Positions 21,515 through 33,921 of a stretch of 64,000 bases of DNA are shown piece by piece (positions within the stretch are counted from its first letter, which is position 1; the number at the start of each line of letters is the position of its first letter). Both the position numbers and the translations under genes were made by a program. Under the pieces are notes generated by a model that made no database searches, was not told where the DNA came from, and saw only the letters and a list, made by a program, of their open reading frames with translations. Origin of the DNA: Spongilla lacustris (Eukaryota; Porifera; Demospongiae; Spongillida; Spongillidae); assembly GCA_949361645.1 (NCBI GenBank), contig OX442423.1, positions 5,927,505 to 5,991,504 on the forward strand, written 5' to 3'.

Positions 21515-22100
21515 GCCCAAAGTTTTGTGATATGGCTTTATATCATGCTCCAAATCAAATGAGAGAGTAGGCCTTGTGTACATGCATGTGTAATGTGCAC
21601 AGATTGAGTGAAGGGTTTACTTGACCACATGACTGGACAACTTAACCTGGCTGCAAGTGTATGAACTCCAAACTCTATAGGATCTTAATGATACAATCAT
21701 ATTGGTGCTGCCTTGTACCTACATGCAAGTACACATGTATGATGTCATTGCAAATAGCAAGAGCTGATGGGTAGGTCAGATATAGGGTTAGTAACCAGTT
21801 ATCAGGTTATTCAGATATTTGCAATAACTTATCCATTCAAATAGTAATTTAGCATTATTCGGAAAAATTGATTTTCAGATCCAGAAAAACCTGGAAAATC
21901 GATTAGTGTTTTAAAACTATTCGGAAAAATCGATTTTCATTATTCAGGGGAGGTTACCTAGTCAGATTGCTGTCAATATGACCATTGACAGCTAGGTGAG
22001 CTTAGAGTGCCTTTCAGCCACCAAGCTTCAACTGAAATCATGGTGCCAGCATGTGTTGGGGAGCTCATAATGCATGTGCAACTAGCAGTACTCAATGTGT
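21515..22100. other. No gene seen
   Basis: Non-repetitive AT-rich DNA with a duplicated ATTCGGAAAAATTGATTTTC / ATTCGGAAAAATCGATTTTC pair (about 21856 and 21918). No further Gly-X-Y exon was found. Confidence 0.45.
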
Positions 22101-22102
22101 CC

Positions 22103-22970
<868 letters not shown>

Positions 22971-23145
22971 TTTCAGACTTTCCTGTACTCCTGCTAAAAT
23001 GTGTTATGATTAAATAATGAACGGTACTACATCCTGTAGGCTGGGACATTTATAACAATCACTCCATCTACAACTATTGGAGGATCGTTGCGCTTGTCCA
23101 GTATCGTCGTGCGTACCGTAAGACGCAATGAATTTTTAATAACAG

Positions 23146-23183
23146 GCTATATATAGTTCGGTGCACCTCCGCTATATATAGTT
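23146..23183 (+). promoter_or_regulatory. Duplicated TATA-like motif upstream of the receptor gene
   Basis: GCTATATATAGTT occurs at 23146-23158 and again at 23171-23183, 25 bp apart start to start, 110-147 bp upstream of the receptor ATG. Either copy could serve as the TATA element. Confidence 0.45.
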
Positions 23184-23292
23184 TCAGTGCTGAGCTGGCA
23201 CAGCTGTTTACTTGATCAGTTAACATTGTAATAAGGCTTGAACTTTATCAACAAATAACACAGCACGCCGGCTGAACAAGGAATCTGTATAG

Positions 23293-24277
23293 ATGAGCAA
23301 CTCAGACTCAGGAGGGTGTTTTGAAGCTGCATATAGCGACGGTATTTATATTTCTCTCCCTATTTCCATTGTCTCTCTGGTACCATGTCTGATAACGGTC
23401 GTACTTGTTTGTAGACTTAAATTGCACAGGATAATGGTCTATCGTCTGGCGTTATACCAAGTTCTCAGCGCTATTGAATTTTCTGTCGTGTGGATTGCTC
23501 AGTTCCGGAGCATTTGAGTTTTACCCTGAGCATCCAATCGCCAATATGACACTCTTTTTGAATGGAAATAATATCAGTGTTTCACTGCATGATGAAACAC
23601 CTGCTCTTGTGTTTGGAGCGTTGCTTCAAGGTTCAGCAATTATCAAGTTGATGTTTACGGTGTGGATATCGATACATCTGTTTGCTCTTGCCGTGTTCCA
23701 AAAGAATTTGCAGAAGCTAGAATCCTTCTATGTGGTGAGTTCACTTATTGTACCATTGGCTGTGACTTCTACGCTACTGGGTCTAAATTTCAGTGCGTCG
23801 CGGCCAAGCTGTTTAATAGATAGCGTCGTATATAGCATAATATTTGCAGTTCTTGTATTTATTACACTACTCATTGTCGGAATGGGAACTATTCTCTGTT
23901 ATCGAGCATGTAGGAGAAGAAGTGTCATTCTATCCGAATATGACAAACAACATAAGAAGGCGCTGTATGAGATGTTACCTCTTCTGTTGTACCCTATCTT
24001 TTTTCTCCTTTTTACAATCCCGATATTTGTGAATAATCTATTACTTTCTTCATCGACAATATTTGGAGTATGCTCCCCTCTATGGAGTTTTACCACATCA
24101 CTGTTGCTTATTTTCCACCTTTGTGTAGTACGACATGTCAGGAAGAAAACAATCAAAAACGCACTTGCCCAAGTCAGATCAAAACGTCAGGGGGAAGAAG
24201 GATCTGTTACCGTAAATGAAACAACTAAGTTGTGCAATAGAAGTGACGCTCATTTTACAACCCTGGTTGAAGAATAA
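23293..24277 (+). CDS. Seven-transmembrane receptor (GPCR-like), one frameshift
   Basis: Two overlapping frames together give about 330 residues with seven hydrophobic segments. TM1 (about residues 19-40) and TM2 (48-70) are in the first frame. TM3 to TM7 are in the second: GALLQGSAIIKLMFTVW, VVSSLIVPLAVTSTLLGL, SIIFAVLVFITLLIVGMG, LLLYPIFFLLFTIPIFV and LWSFTTSLLLIFHLCVV. Two N-glycosylation sites (NMT, NIS) lie in the first outer loop. Basic residues (RACRRRS, RHVRKKTIK) lie on the predicted cytoplasmic side. The break is one surplus base near 23500: removing one T would join WIAQ to SGAFEFY. Rhodopsin-family landmarks (DRY, NPxxY) are missing, so I cannot name the family. The long, otherwise intact frame suggests a recent mutation, an allele or a sequencing error rather than an old pseudogene. 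No introns are seen. Confidence 0.75.
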
Positions 24278-24457
24278 CTAGCTGCATGTACAGTTGTGCA
24301 ATTATAATTTATAATTATTATAACATTACAATCATTGTATTAATAATTATAATTTAATTATAATCATATTACAATATACACAATAATTTTTTTTTTTTAA
24401 GTACATAAATACAAACTAAATAATAACTACTTATCAAATACATTATTACAAAAGTAC

Positions 24458-25100
24458 TCACCCCACTGGGGCCGACGTCTTGTCGAAATAGCTCTCAGTT
24501 GCTACACAAAGAGCCAGCACCAAACTAAGTTTGCCAAAACAAATCAGCAATGACCCTTTCTTTTTGGCAGAGAAGCACAGATAGCAAGCTGAGTGGCCAA
24601 ACAGGTAAAAGTGGTGTGTGCTTCTCTGCCATAGTTGCCATACGTCTCGACCGCCTGAGGACCACATATACCCAATCTTGTTCCTGGCAATTCAGATCAT
24701 TGGCAATGTGGTTGTGCTGCTCAGTACCAACAGCTGCAGCACGTGCAGTTATTCCTGCCTCATTTAAAACAGCAGGGGTGAGTGGTGAGGTTACCATACA
24801 GCTGGCCTTCTTCTCTCTCAGTTTGCTACCAAAACATCAGCTGGGCGAGTTTTCCTAAGATTAGGTGTTAATTGGCTACCAACCTCCACCTTAACTCCCA
24901 GACAAGCACTGTGGCAAAAGTCAACAATTGCAGTTCGCAACTGATACAAAGTGGACATAATGTACCCTTGGACAAATCATGGCCAAGACACCATTTTAAA
25001 GCTATCAAAAACTCATTGTGTTCCAAATGGAGGCCAAATGCAGCAGATGGTATACCACAGACAACCAAGAAGCAGAGTGAGGGGTTGACTCAGACAAAAT
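24458..25100 (-). pseudogene. Non-LTR retroelement RT tail, decayed
   Basis: The minus strand carries in order FGLHLEHNEFLIALKWCLG with a following CPLC, then RKTRPADVLVAN, VTSPLTPAVLNEAG, EQHNHIANDLNCQEQDWVY and KLSLVLALCVATES, in several frames. This is the layout of the C-terminal region after the RT domain in a group of retroelements common in marine invertebrates (zinc-finger-like CxxC, R-P-A-D-V, V-T-S-P-L, H-x-x-x-C-x-x-x-G-W-x-x-x-P-L, then L-x-x-x-L-x-x-A). Multiple stops and shifts show it is dead. Assigned from motif memory. Confidence 0.6.
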
Positions 25101-25479
25101 GAGTGCTTTGTTCAGTTAGTTGGCAACTGAAGAAGACACTAAAAATGTCTGGAACTGACATTTGTCAAATTTCTGGGACTGTTTGATAGGAGAGTACAGA
25201 ACAGATTCTACAGAAATGGCATCAGGTGGAAGGACCTGGCTGTTAAAGATAGCAATTGCTTGTACAAGATACTGATTATCTCTGAAAATTGATGCAACAA
25301 GCAATCACTTTGCATTCCAAAAGTATTACAGTGTCCACTCACACTCTAGTGCACTGAACTCCTGCACTTGTTGGAGGCACAAAGGAAATGGATGTTGTGC
25401 AGCTTGCATGGCATTATCTTTCTGTGAAGTCTGCTAAAAGGAAATTTCAGGATTTAAATTTACTCTGGGCCACACTTTG

Positions 25480-25795
25480 ATTGGACAGTCAGTCTCCCGT
25501 ATCCGATGCAATGAACATTAAGCTGTGAAATCTCTTAGATCATTGTGACATAGGATGGAAAATCACCTCTTGGTTAGGTGAGTGCATAGTCAGTGTTAAA
25601 TGAGCGCCCCTGCACAAACATAGTGGCTTGGTAGGTGTGATGGTTGCCAATTATGCAAAGACACATATGCCACCCTTGTGCAGTGCAAAAGCCATGATCG
25701 CTGATTGGCAGCCAGGGCAGAAGGCCATGATGAAGCACCTGTTTTGCTGTTAAATTCCATGGCCCTAAGTTATGAGAGTGTTCTATGTACACATA
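25480..25795 (-). pseudogene. Second RT tail fragment
   Basis: Contains LPISDHGFCTAQG, then about 25 residues, then GRSFNTDYALT and, in another frame, HNDLRDFTA. These fit the G-x-F-x-x-x-x-A-L-S-C...R-H-N-E-x-R-D-x-T-A block upstream of retroelement RT tails. It is separate from the 24.5-25.1 kb piece, which contains its own equivalent of this block, so two insertions are implied. Confidence 0.5.
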
Positions 25796-26295
25796 GACAT
25801 CCCCTAAGTGCTTTTCTGACTCACAAGTTGCCTTTTAAGGAACTGAGAGAGGCTGGAAACTGTTATTGCAAAATAGAATTGTTGACATATGCCAACTTGT
25901 ACCAGCTCAATGTTGGTGACACTGCGAGCCAACAAAACAGAACTCTCGATTTAATTTGTAAATAGACCAGAAAGGTTTGGATCTTTTTACAATGACATGC
26001 CTGATGACTGCAAGTCAGAATTAAGGTCCAGCAGTACATCCACCTCCTTGCATACTCTCTTGACCCATCAGACGGTGGTAATTCAACTGAGATAAGACCT
26101 TAGTCAGTATGATCAGTATGGAGATGTAAAGAAGACATAGAGGTGTGGTGGCCGGGAGACTCCAAAATGCAGACCTCCACTATGCAGTAAATTTAAAATA
26201 AATAAGTAAAGTAAATAAGAAACACTAACCTACAAAGGTAATAATTAGGGATGCGCTCCACAATGGAGTATGAGAGACCCAGACTGCCGGAAGTT

Positions 26296-26485
26296 TGCTA
26301 AAATTTCTTGATCATTGGTGGGAGAAGTCTAGTCAAGACCATTGTACACATGTGCGTTGTGTGTAAGAGATGGGAAGTTAGACCTGTTCAAGCTCCACAA
26401 CAACCACCTTTTCCTGTGTTTCAAGTCATAGAGAATCTCCACCATTCACTTACACAGCTGTTGACTTTGTGGGCTCTTTGTATGT
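26296..26485 (+). pseudogene. BEL/Pao-type integrase fragment
   Basis: The plus strand encodes FLIIGGRSLVKTIVHMCVVC followed by KRWEVRPVQAP and, after a one-base shift near 26430, PPFTYTAVDFVGSLYV. This reproduces the GR-S-x-V-(x)n-C-x-x-C half of the H2C2 zinc site, the proline-rich link and the start of the integrase core (T-G-V-D-F-x-G-P-L-Y) typical of BEL/Pao LTR retrotransposons. No LTRs or other pol domains are adjacent, so it is a relic. Confidence 0.68.
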
Positions 26486-26545
26486 GTAAAGCAACAATAC
26501 AATTCAGAAAAATTTGGTATTATTTAATGCTGAGTATCTCGATGT

Positions 26546-26830
26546 ATTAGGTAAGGGGAGGAGTAGGGGTGGTAAGGGGAGGAGTAGGTAAGGGGAGGAG
26601 TAGGTAAGGGAAGGAGTAGGAGTAGGTAAGGGGAGGAGTAGGTAAGGGGAGAAGTAGGTAAGGGAGGAGTAGGTAAGGGGATGAGTAGGTAAGGGGAGGA
26701 GTAGGTAAGGGGAGGAATAGGTATAGGGAGGAGTAGGTAAGGGGAGGAGTAAGTAAGGGGAGGAGTAGGGTAGTAGTAGGTAAGGGGAGGAGTAGTGTAG
26801 CAGGAGGAGTAGGGGTAGCAGGCTTAGCTA
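26546..26830 (+). repeat. GGGGAGGAGTAGGTAA minisatellite
   Basis: Short-unit version (mostly 16-17 bp) of the purine-rich array family. The open frame on the minus strand is the repeat translated. Confidence 0.92.
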
Positions 26831-27055
26831 TACATTTTGACAAGCAGTGATTTTTGTTGATCTACTTACAGTGATGTAATAGCAATATGCAAGTCAGTAA
26901 TTACAGGAATCCCTTCAACTGTTGACCCATAACGTCTTTGCTTCAATCAAAGTATATAAGGCAATTATAATAGTTAGATATCAAATATAGTTAAAAGGCA
27001 TCATTACACATGGGTCTAGAGAATGGGGCCATTGACACCATCAGATTTCCTTCCT

Positions 27056-27970
27056 CCTCCAGGGGAGTACAATCCTCTGGGGGAGTAAAGTACCAGCAGG
27101 GTAGGGGAGAAGTAGGGGTAGTAGTTGGTAAAGGGAGGAGTAGGGGCAGTAGTAGTGTTAGTAGGTAAGGGGAGGAGTAGGGGTAGTAGTTGGTAAAGGG
27201 AGGAGTAGGGGCAGTAGTAGTAGTAGTAGGTAACGGGAGGAGTAGGGGTAGTAGTAGGTAAGGGGAGGAGTAGGGGTAGTAGTAGGTAAGGGGAGTTTGT
27301 AGTAGTAGGAGATAAGGGGAGGAGTAGGGATAGTAGTAGTAGGTAAGGGGAGGAGTAGGGGTAGTAGTAGTAGGTAAGGGGAGGAGTAGGGATAGTAGTA
27401 GTAGGTAAGGGGAGGAGTAGGGGTAGTAGTAGTAGGTAAGGGGAGGAGTAGGGGTAGTAGTAGGTAAGGGGAGGTAGTAGTAGTAGGAGATAAGGGGAGG
27501 AGTAGGGATAGTAATAGTAGGTAAGGGGAGGAGTAGGGGTAGTAGTAGGTAAGGGAGGAGTAGGGGTAGTAGCAGGTAAGGGGAGGAGTACGGGTAGTAG
27601 TAATAGTAGGTAAGGGGAGGAGTGAGGGTAGTAGTAGGTAAGGGTAGAAGTAGGGGCAGTAGTAAGTAAGGGGAGGAGTAGGGTAGTAGTAGGTCAGGGG
27701 TGGAGTAGGGGTAGTAGCTGAGAAGGGGAGGAGTAGGGGTAGTAGTAGGTCAGGGGTGAAGTAGGGGTAGTAGTAAGTCAGGGGAGGAGTAGGGGTAGTA
27801 GTACGTCAGGGGAGGAGTAGGGTAGTATTAGGTAAGGGGAGGAGTGGGGGTGGTAGTAGGTAAGGGGAGAAGTAGGGGTAGTAGATCAGGGGAGGATTGG
27901 GGAAGGTAGTAGGTCTGGGGAGAAGTAGGGGTAATAATATATCAGGATTAGGGGTGGTAGTAGGTAATTC
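27056..27970 (+). repeat. GGGGAGGAGTAGGGGTAGTAGTAGGTA minisatellite array
   Basis: More than 25 variable units. The left flank CCAGGGGAGTACAATCCTCTGGGGGAGTAAAGTA is also found at 22106, with one difference in that stretch, immediately before the array there. Confidence 0.93.
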
Positions 27971-29030
27971 TCATCTCACCGAAATGGTGTGCGGGATACA
28001 AAGAGAAAGGCAAGTTTAAGAAAAGGGAGTTAATAAAGTGTCTAGGACCTATAAGTTTATAGGAATACCTCTGTATGTTTTGTTTCAACCACGCTGCTCA
28101 TCAAAAATTAAGCTAGATACAGTCATATAGAACGCCTTTGCAGCTATCCAATTGCGATGATATAGCTGTAAGAAAATATAAATAGTAACAACACGCATAA
28201 ATTAATAGTTTGCTGCTTGTGATTACAATGACAACTAATGCACAACCATACCTTTTTTGGTTGTATGCTCATGGAACTGAAATGGTACCACTTCTGCATG
28301 TATTACATATGATTCAGGCATTGTGATATCAATTTTATCTGGAAACTCAAGTTATGTATTGGATTCATCAAGAGGAGAAAATGGTTCTAGGCAATTCATT
28401 GCATCAAATGTAGGCGAAGATTTATTTGATCAAATTTCACTTCATGAATAAATCTTCCCCAAATGCAGCATGGTAGGCAAGCAAATAAACCACAGTAGTC
28501 CACTGCATTGATGTGAGTGCTATGACATTGCTTTGGACATCTGTCTTTTATAGATGAGGGCAATTTGCTTCTTTAGTACCTTGTGTGCAGCTTGATGTGG
28601 TCATGCATCTGTCAGCACTTCACTATTTCAAATAATCACTTTGTGTTTGCGTAATGATAATCTATACCTAACATGGGTACTGCGGCAAAATTAATTATAT
28701 AATATGTCGAGTTTGATTTACATGTATAAAATGTTTGCTTACCCTTTTAAATTTTATGACTCTTTTTTGCATTTGTATTTAACTATTACCTCACAACATC
28801 CAAATCTAAATATCATATTTCACTGCGAATGTGATTTCAATGGTTCCCCAATGTGCAATCTTAGCATTTTGGTTTGAAAAACATGTGGCTTGTGATTCAA
28901 ACCATTTGCCATTGTGCAACTCCATAAATACCTGGATATAGGAGGTTAGTTGACATGCAGTAAGTGTGGCGAGGAACAAGCCGGAATATTTTGTGGCAAG
29001 AAAGGCTGAAGCCATGTTCACGAAGAAGTA
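27971..29030. other. No gene seen
   Basis: AT-rich DNA with short open frames only (28806-29021 and 28897-29106 on minus, the latter entering the palindrome). Confidence 0.4.
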
Positions 29031-29031
29031 C

Positions 29032-29122
29032 GTAACTTTGATACATTATGCCAATTTGTGGGCATGTAGCTTGCAAATTGCAAGCTACATGCCCACAAAT
29101 TGGCATAATGTATTAAAGTTAC
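29032..29122. repeat. 91-bp nearly perfect palindrome
   Basis: Arms of 45 bp around a single central base at 29077, with one mismatch (TTTGATAC versus TTTAATAC). The core is AGCTTGCAA-A-TTGCAAGCT. Diverged partial copies of the arm (CATAATGTTTCAAAGCTA and CACAAATTGGTA) follow at 29130-29375. Confidence 0.9.
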
Positions 29123-29404
29123 ATACATGCATGGCATAATGTTTCAAAGCTACACAATCACAAACTGGTATAATTTTTCAGAATTGCATGGTCAAGTGCC
29201 AAATAAAATATTTCGTTTACTATTCAGTTGCGAATCATACATGGGTTGGTGAGTTTGAATGCATGTTCACAAAGATGAGCAAATTGCAAAGCTACATGTA
29301 CAGCCACAATACATCCATGATCACAGATTGGTACATGTACAATGTTTCAAAGCTAAATAACCACAAATTGGTAGGTGGAGATGGTCGGTCATATCCCGAA
29401 TAAA

Positions 29405-30113
29405 GTACTTTTTGTAAGCACCTATTTCATGTGAATCTAGGGATGGTTGGTGTGTTTGAATGCCTTTAGGATGGTTTTGAATCCTGAAGTGTTCGTCTAT
29501 TTCAAACAACATACCATTAGGGTTTACTGGTAGATAGACATATGCAAATATTTACGTTGCTCTATTACACTTTAAAACCCTAGTTTCTGTGTGTACATAA
29601 GGAAGGGGTATGTACCTTGTGGAAACATATTAGGAACACACACACACGCACACATGCACAAACACTAACACTGTTGACAACTTCATGCATGATGAAGGTG
29701 GTGGATATGATGTACTAGGTCACACACAATCCTGTACAATTTTGTACCTATAGGTATTTGTGTGTGAGCATGTGTGCATGTGTGCATGTGTGTCCATAGA
29801 TGTTAATGTGTGTTGCCAGCATGGTAGTCCCTGTGGCATTTTTGATGTTTGACTGTGTTAGTTATGAAAGTAATAACTAGGGAAAGGCCCCCCCCCTTCC
29901 CCCCCCTCCTTGCTGTATGCATGTGTGTGTATGTGTAATACTATGTATGTACATGTACATTTATGTATGTATTTTTTCAGCATCATTTCTTCTGCCACGA
30001 GATTCTCTACTTGATGGCCATATCCTGAACAGGGATGGGGGAGAATAGAGGTAGCTCATGACTTGTAATGGTGTTAGCACACCAAGCAAACCAATAAATC
30101 GTTGACACACATG
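29405..30113. other. No gene seen
   Basis: CA/TG microsatellites (29637-29650, 29760-29795, 29916-29935) and a C-rich stretch at 29888-29910. No coding signal. Confidence 0.45.
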
Positions 30114-30386
30114 CAGTGGCGTATCCAGGGTGGTGCTGCAGGTACTCTAGCACCCCTCTTGGTCAAAGTTGCTACCATTATTAATGATCACTAACTGGTA
30201 AATAATTCATGCTACCCCCCCCCCCCTCACTTTTTGTACCATGGGCAGGTATGTAAGTTCACCTACTCCCCCCCCCCCCTCCGCCCCCCTTCTTGAAGGC
30301 TGCGTATGCCCATAATATAAAGTATTGCCAGAAAGTAAACCATGTGATTATTTCTCCAAAAGCTTCCATGCCTGGATATGCCACTT
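30114..30386. mobile_element. 273-bp MITE with CAGTGGCGTATCCAGG ends
   Basis: Left end CAGTGGCGTATCCAGGGTGG, right end CCTGGATATGCCACT. The terminal inverted repeats match over about 15 bp with one difference. The interior has two C-runs. No target duplication is clear. The terminus belongs to the CAGTGGCGGATCCAGG group also seen at 34771. Confidence 0.6.
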
Positions 30387-31890
30387 AAGCTTTGAAATGC
30401 GCTTGCTGTGTGTGGTTGCTCAAGTACATTACTATATTGTATGCGTACGTCTTTTGTTTCGCAGAAGGTCACATGCAGAGGGAATATTTCCACTCATGGG
30501 TTAAGAGGTCAAAAATATTCTCTCCGCAGAAGGTCACATGCCCCACCCTACCTACCTGTGTTTTTTTTTTCTCTACAAAACGTGAAGAACTTGGGCATGT
30601 GTGATGATGCATTTTCTTAAGCATACCTTTGTACTAGCACAATGCATAGGTACAGACCACTTTTATAGGTACCAGGTACACACTCCTTTCACCTCTTCCT
30701 CAAGATAAATAGATGAGCCATGCAGACTGATCAGATGATATGCATGTGAATGTACTTGAGGCTTCTGAAGCACTGAGAGTGACACCGTGATGTTAACCAA
30801 TATTATGCCATGTAGTATAATATGACTATGATCAGTGCAGTGGATAATAGCTCAACATCATGCATGGTTAGGGAAGTCATACACAATCCCTGTTACAGCA
30901 GAAGATATTTAAAGGTGGAGGAGTGGGTGGGGGCAATACAATTGATTATTCTTATAATAATAATTTATTTATTAATAATCTTATGAAGTTAAGTTTGCAC
31001 AGACGGTAAATGCAGCATTTGGTGCTTTACTATCTGGGCTATATAAATCTGCTAAATTCAAATTGCAGCTGGATGGGGCAATGCAGCCATCAGTATGTTT
31101 ACAACACAAAAAGTAGCCATAAATAGTAGCCACATAGTTATGCTGACCCCTAAGTGGAGCTATTTCAACCATATGGCAGTCTCACTCTGGCGTGAGGCAA
31201 ACTGCCAGCTGTAGGGCAACTTTAATTTGGTCAGGAAGTACAGTACACACATACTGTAAGAAGCATAACAGGAAGTCATAAGAGAAGGTTTATAACAATA
31301 GCTTATATATATGTCACATTATGCAACTAATGTTAACTGATAATGTCAATGATTTGTGTATGTTTATTCATAGTGCGCACGTGATCATTAGAATTGCATC
31401 CTTATAATTATTGTGTGCGTGGCGAAGGCAGCGTACTAGTAATCGACATTGATCGTGCGACGCCTGAAATATTCTACAGATAACAGGTACAGTATGAACT
31501 GATTTCTAGTTCAGAAGTACAGAAAATTAAGTACAACTACATATAAGTACATGTACATGTACGCCTGCAGCACTATAAGTTGCATTAGGGGTGGAGGACC
31601 TCAGGGGCTAGCTTGTTGTTAGCATTGTCTAGGCTGTACTGTACATGTACAAAAAGAGACAATGAAATGTTATTCCATGCAGAAGTCACATGAAGCAATA
31701 CATAAAAAATTGCAACTCCAATCCTAACACAAGTTGAGATTTTGGTTATTAGATAATTGCCAGGTTCACTTTATTGGATGATGCATGTAAAGTGTGACAG
31801 TTATGTTAAAGAAACAGGATATGAAATACCACACACATTGCATGTGACACAAAACAGTGCCAGTGTCCAACCAAGGTCAAATTCACATTT
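30387..31890. other. No gene seen
   Basis: A short duplication of GCAGAAGGTCACATGC (30461 and 30527) and otherwise AT-rich DNA. No convincing exon. Confidence 0.4.
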
Positions 31891-32277
31891 TCAAAATTCT
31901 CTCTCAATGTTTTGAGCAACTTCTGCCTCCTCAGAAACACATCTAGTATCCCTTGGTCCTTCTCTCCATACTAGAGGCACCACTGTACAAACCTGCATGT
32001 GTACATGTAAACTACCATAGCATGATGACATTTCCTTGCCTATTCGATGAATCCAGTCGTACCCATCACCACGACCCGGTAAAACCTTCGGTAGCAGCGG
32101 GAAATAAAGTCCGGGATCAGAAGGAGATATAGGCCTACGCGTACGGAGATTACAGCGCAGAGCTGGATTGGAATCAATGGGGTGGTCTTCGCTTATACCA
32201 CAAATATGATTCTTTAGTGCGACTAAGGACAGTAGCCCTAGCAGAAACATATGGGTCATATTATAACAATCTCTCAC
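31891..32277 (-). CDS. Possible secreted-protein first exon, unidentified
   Basis: A 128-codon minus frame from 32277. A second in-frame ATG at 32259 gives MTHMFLLGLLSLVALKNHIC, a plausible signal peptide, followed by a polar segment with conserved-looking GLYFPLLPKVLPGRGDGYDW. It is richer in CpG than its surroundings, as coding DNA often is here. A GT donor candidate (ATG|GTAGTT) near 32020 could end the exon. I recognise no family, and it may not be expressed. Confidence 0.35.
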   Translation of the reverse strand: MRDCYNMTHMFLLGLLSLVALKNHICGISEDHPIDSNPALRCNLRTRRPISPSDPGLYFPLLPKVLPGRGDGYDWIHRIGKEMSSCYGSLHVHMQVCTVVPLVWREGPRDTRCVSEEAEVAQNIEREF

Positions 32278-32663
32278 CTAGTCATGATCTGAAAGTGGAC
32301 ATGCAAGTTCTAAAATCAAAGAATTGTGTATCCTATTTGTAGAGCACTATAAACATTAATGTTATTGTTTATAATAACCATTCCGATACTGGGAACGAGA
32401 TCGCTGCTGCACTGCACGTGATTCTGTGGTCGCCCACATGGAGCTGTGAACATTGTGTCCCTGCACTTGACCACGTCACACCATCAATTTGCATCAAGTA
32501 TTGTTTAAGAGTCTAAGACTACTACTACACTGTACAACGTGCTGGGCTCGATTTGATTTGTCAAGCGTCTAACTTACCGGTCTGTTACACACATGCAGCC
32601 GCAACAAGTCAACCTTAACCACAGCATGACAAAAACGTACCAGTCGGCGTTTGTCTGCCTGTC

Positions 32664-32890
32664 ATGGCTGATTTTGTCCTATCCTGAAATGGTCCTAAGA
32701 CCGTTTCAGGCTGCCTGTTTTGGTCCGGCGGACTATTACAGGCTTTGCTTAATTTGGTCCTAGGACCAAACAGGCTGCCTCATTTGGTCCTACGCTGCTC
32801 ATTTTGGTCCTATATACTGTAGGCGGACAAAAGCAAGCAGCCTGATTTGGTCCTAGGACCAAAATAGACTGCCTAATTTGACCCTACGCT
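32664..32890. repeat. GGTCCTAGGACCAAA word-palindrome repeat
   Basis: TTTGGTCC/GGACCAAA recurs about ten times with CAGGCTGCC spacers, including the perfect palindromes TTTGGTCCTAGGACCAAA at two places. A related block with GGTCCGCCCGGACC words lies at 35905-36010. Confidence 0.72.
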
Positions 32891-33690
32891 TTTGTTATAC
32901 AGGTGGACAAAGACAAATCCAAACTGATTACTTCACGCAGAATAAGTATAATTGCTGGACGGAGCGGACCAGTACATGTACGTATACATGCAAGCTGCAT
33001 ACAAAGCATGTACCCCACGCCCCACCCATAGCTTAGTGGTATATGTATTGTGGAAATATGACACTACAAAAACCAGGCTGATGGAGTAGCCTGTTGAGGA
33101 GAGACTAGGCATATAGCGATGGTGGAGCGGACTGACTTTTACCACCTTTCCTTAATATTTCTTTGGCCCAGGCATGTTTAGCACATCAGTATTGTTCTGC
33201 TGATTTTGCTTTTATCTAAAGACAATTAAAGAGCAAATAAAAACAAGTTATTATACCTGTGCAAAAAGAATGTCTTTCTTGACGTTTTGCAACATTTCCT
33301 GCCTTTCACTGCACAACACTGTCGTGTGCTCAGGCACATTTTCCTGGTTAGCAACACGAAACAGCGTTGTTGCGAAACGTGTAGTGTAGTGAGTGGACTC
33401 AGACGTGATGTAAGTAGACATTATTCATCACTGTTCTTTCAGTCCTGTAAGTGCTTTAACAAGCATCCACTGCAATGTTTGATTAAACATTTCATCACGA
33501 CTGTTTTATTGCATAATATTATGTAGGCAATGATATAGAAAAACAAAATAATTCTTTGTAAGGGTGCACCTGTGGATAGTACTGTACCCTGTTTCCTTGC
33601 TTTTTGCACCACCAATCCTACATACCACCATCACTTTCTCGATAGAGAAGTTTTTGATTTACTTGTGGTAGATATCAATTGAAATACAAT
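32891..33690. other. No gene seen
   Basis: The 79-residue frame at 33287-33526 is Cys-rich but has no recognisable domain. Confidence 0.4.
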
Positions 33691-33696
33691 AGAATT

Positions 33697-33750
33697 TTAT
33701 GCGAATGGGGTTGCCTCGAGTCATGAATACTGATAATGGTTCAGAATAGG
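33697..33750 (+). pseudogene. Possible integrase core remnant
   Basis: MGLPRVMNTDNGSE followed by TAG resembles the G-L-P-x-x-I-x-T-D-x-G-x-E-F block that holds the second Asp of a retroviral-type integrase core. Only about 15 residues support it. Confidence 0.3.
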
Positions 33751-33921
33751 TGGGGTACCAAACCTGCACAGTTTTTGTACAAGCTGCAACTGGGATTGCA
33801 GTCCAAAAAGAATGCAGCATTTCAATGCAGGCAATTATCACCTAATCAACATACACAAGTATTTTATTCATTCAATGTACAGCTGTTGCAAGAGACTTGT
33901 ATGGAGAGAACCTTAGTGCAG

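Noticed and set aside
21196..21570. His/Tyr/Pro-rich frames after the collagen exons
   Set aside because: Translation of the CATACTTCATCATCACTGTACC minisatellite.
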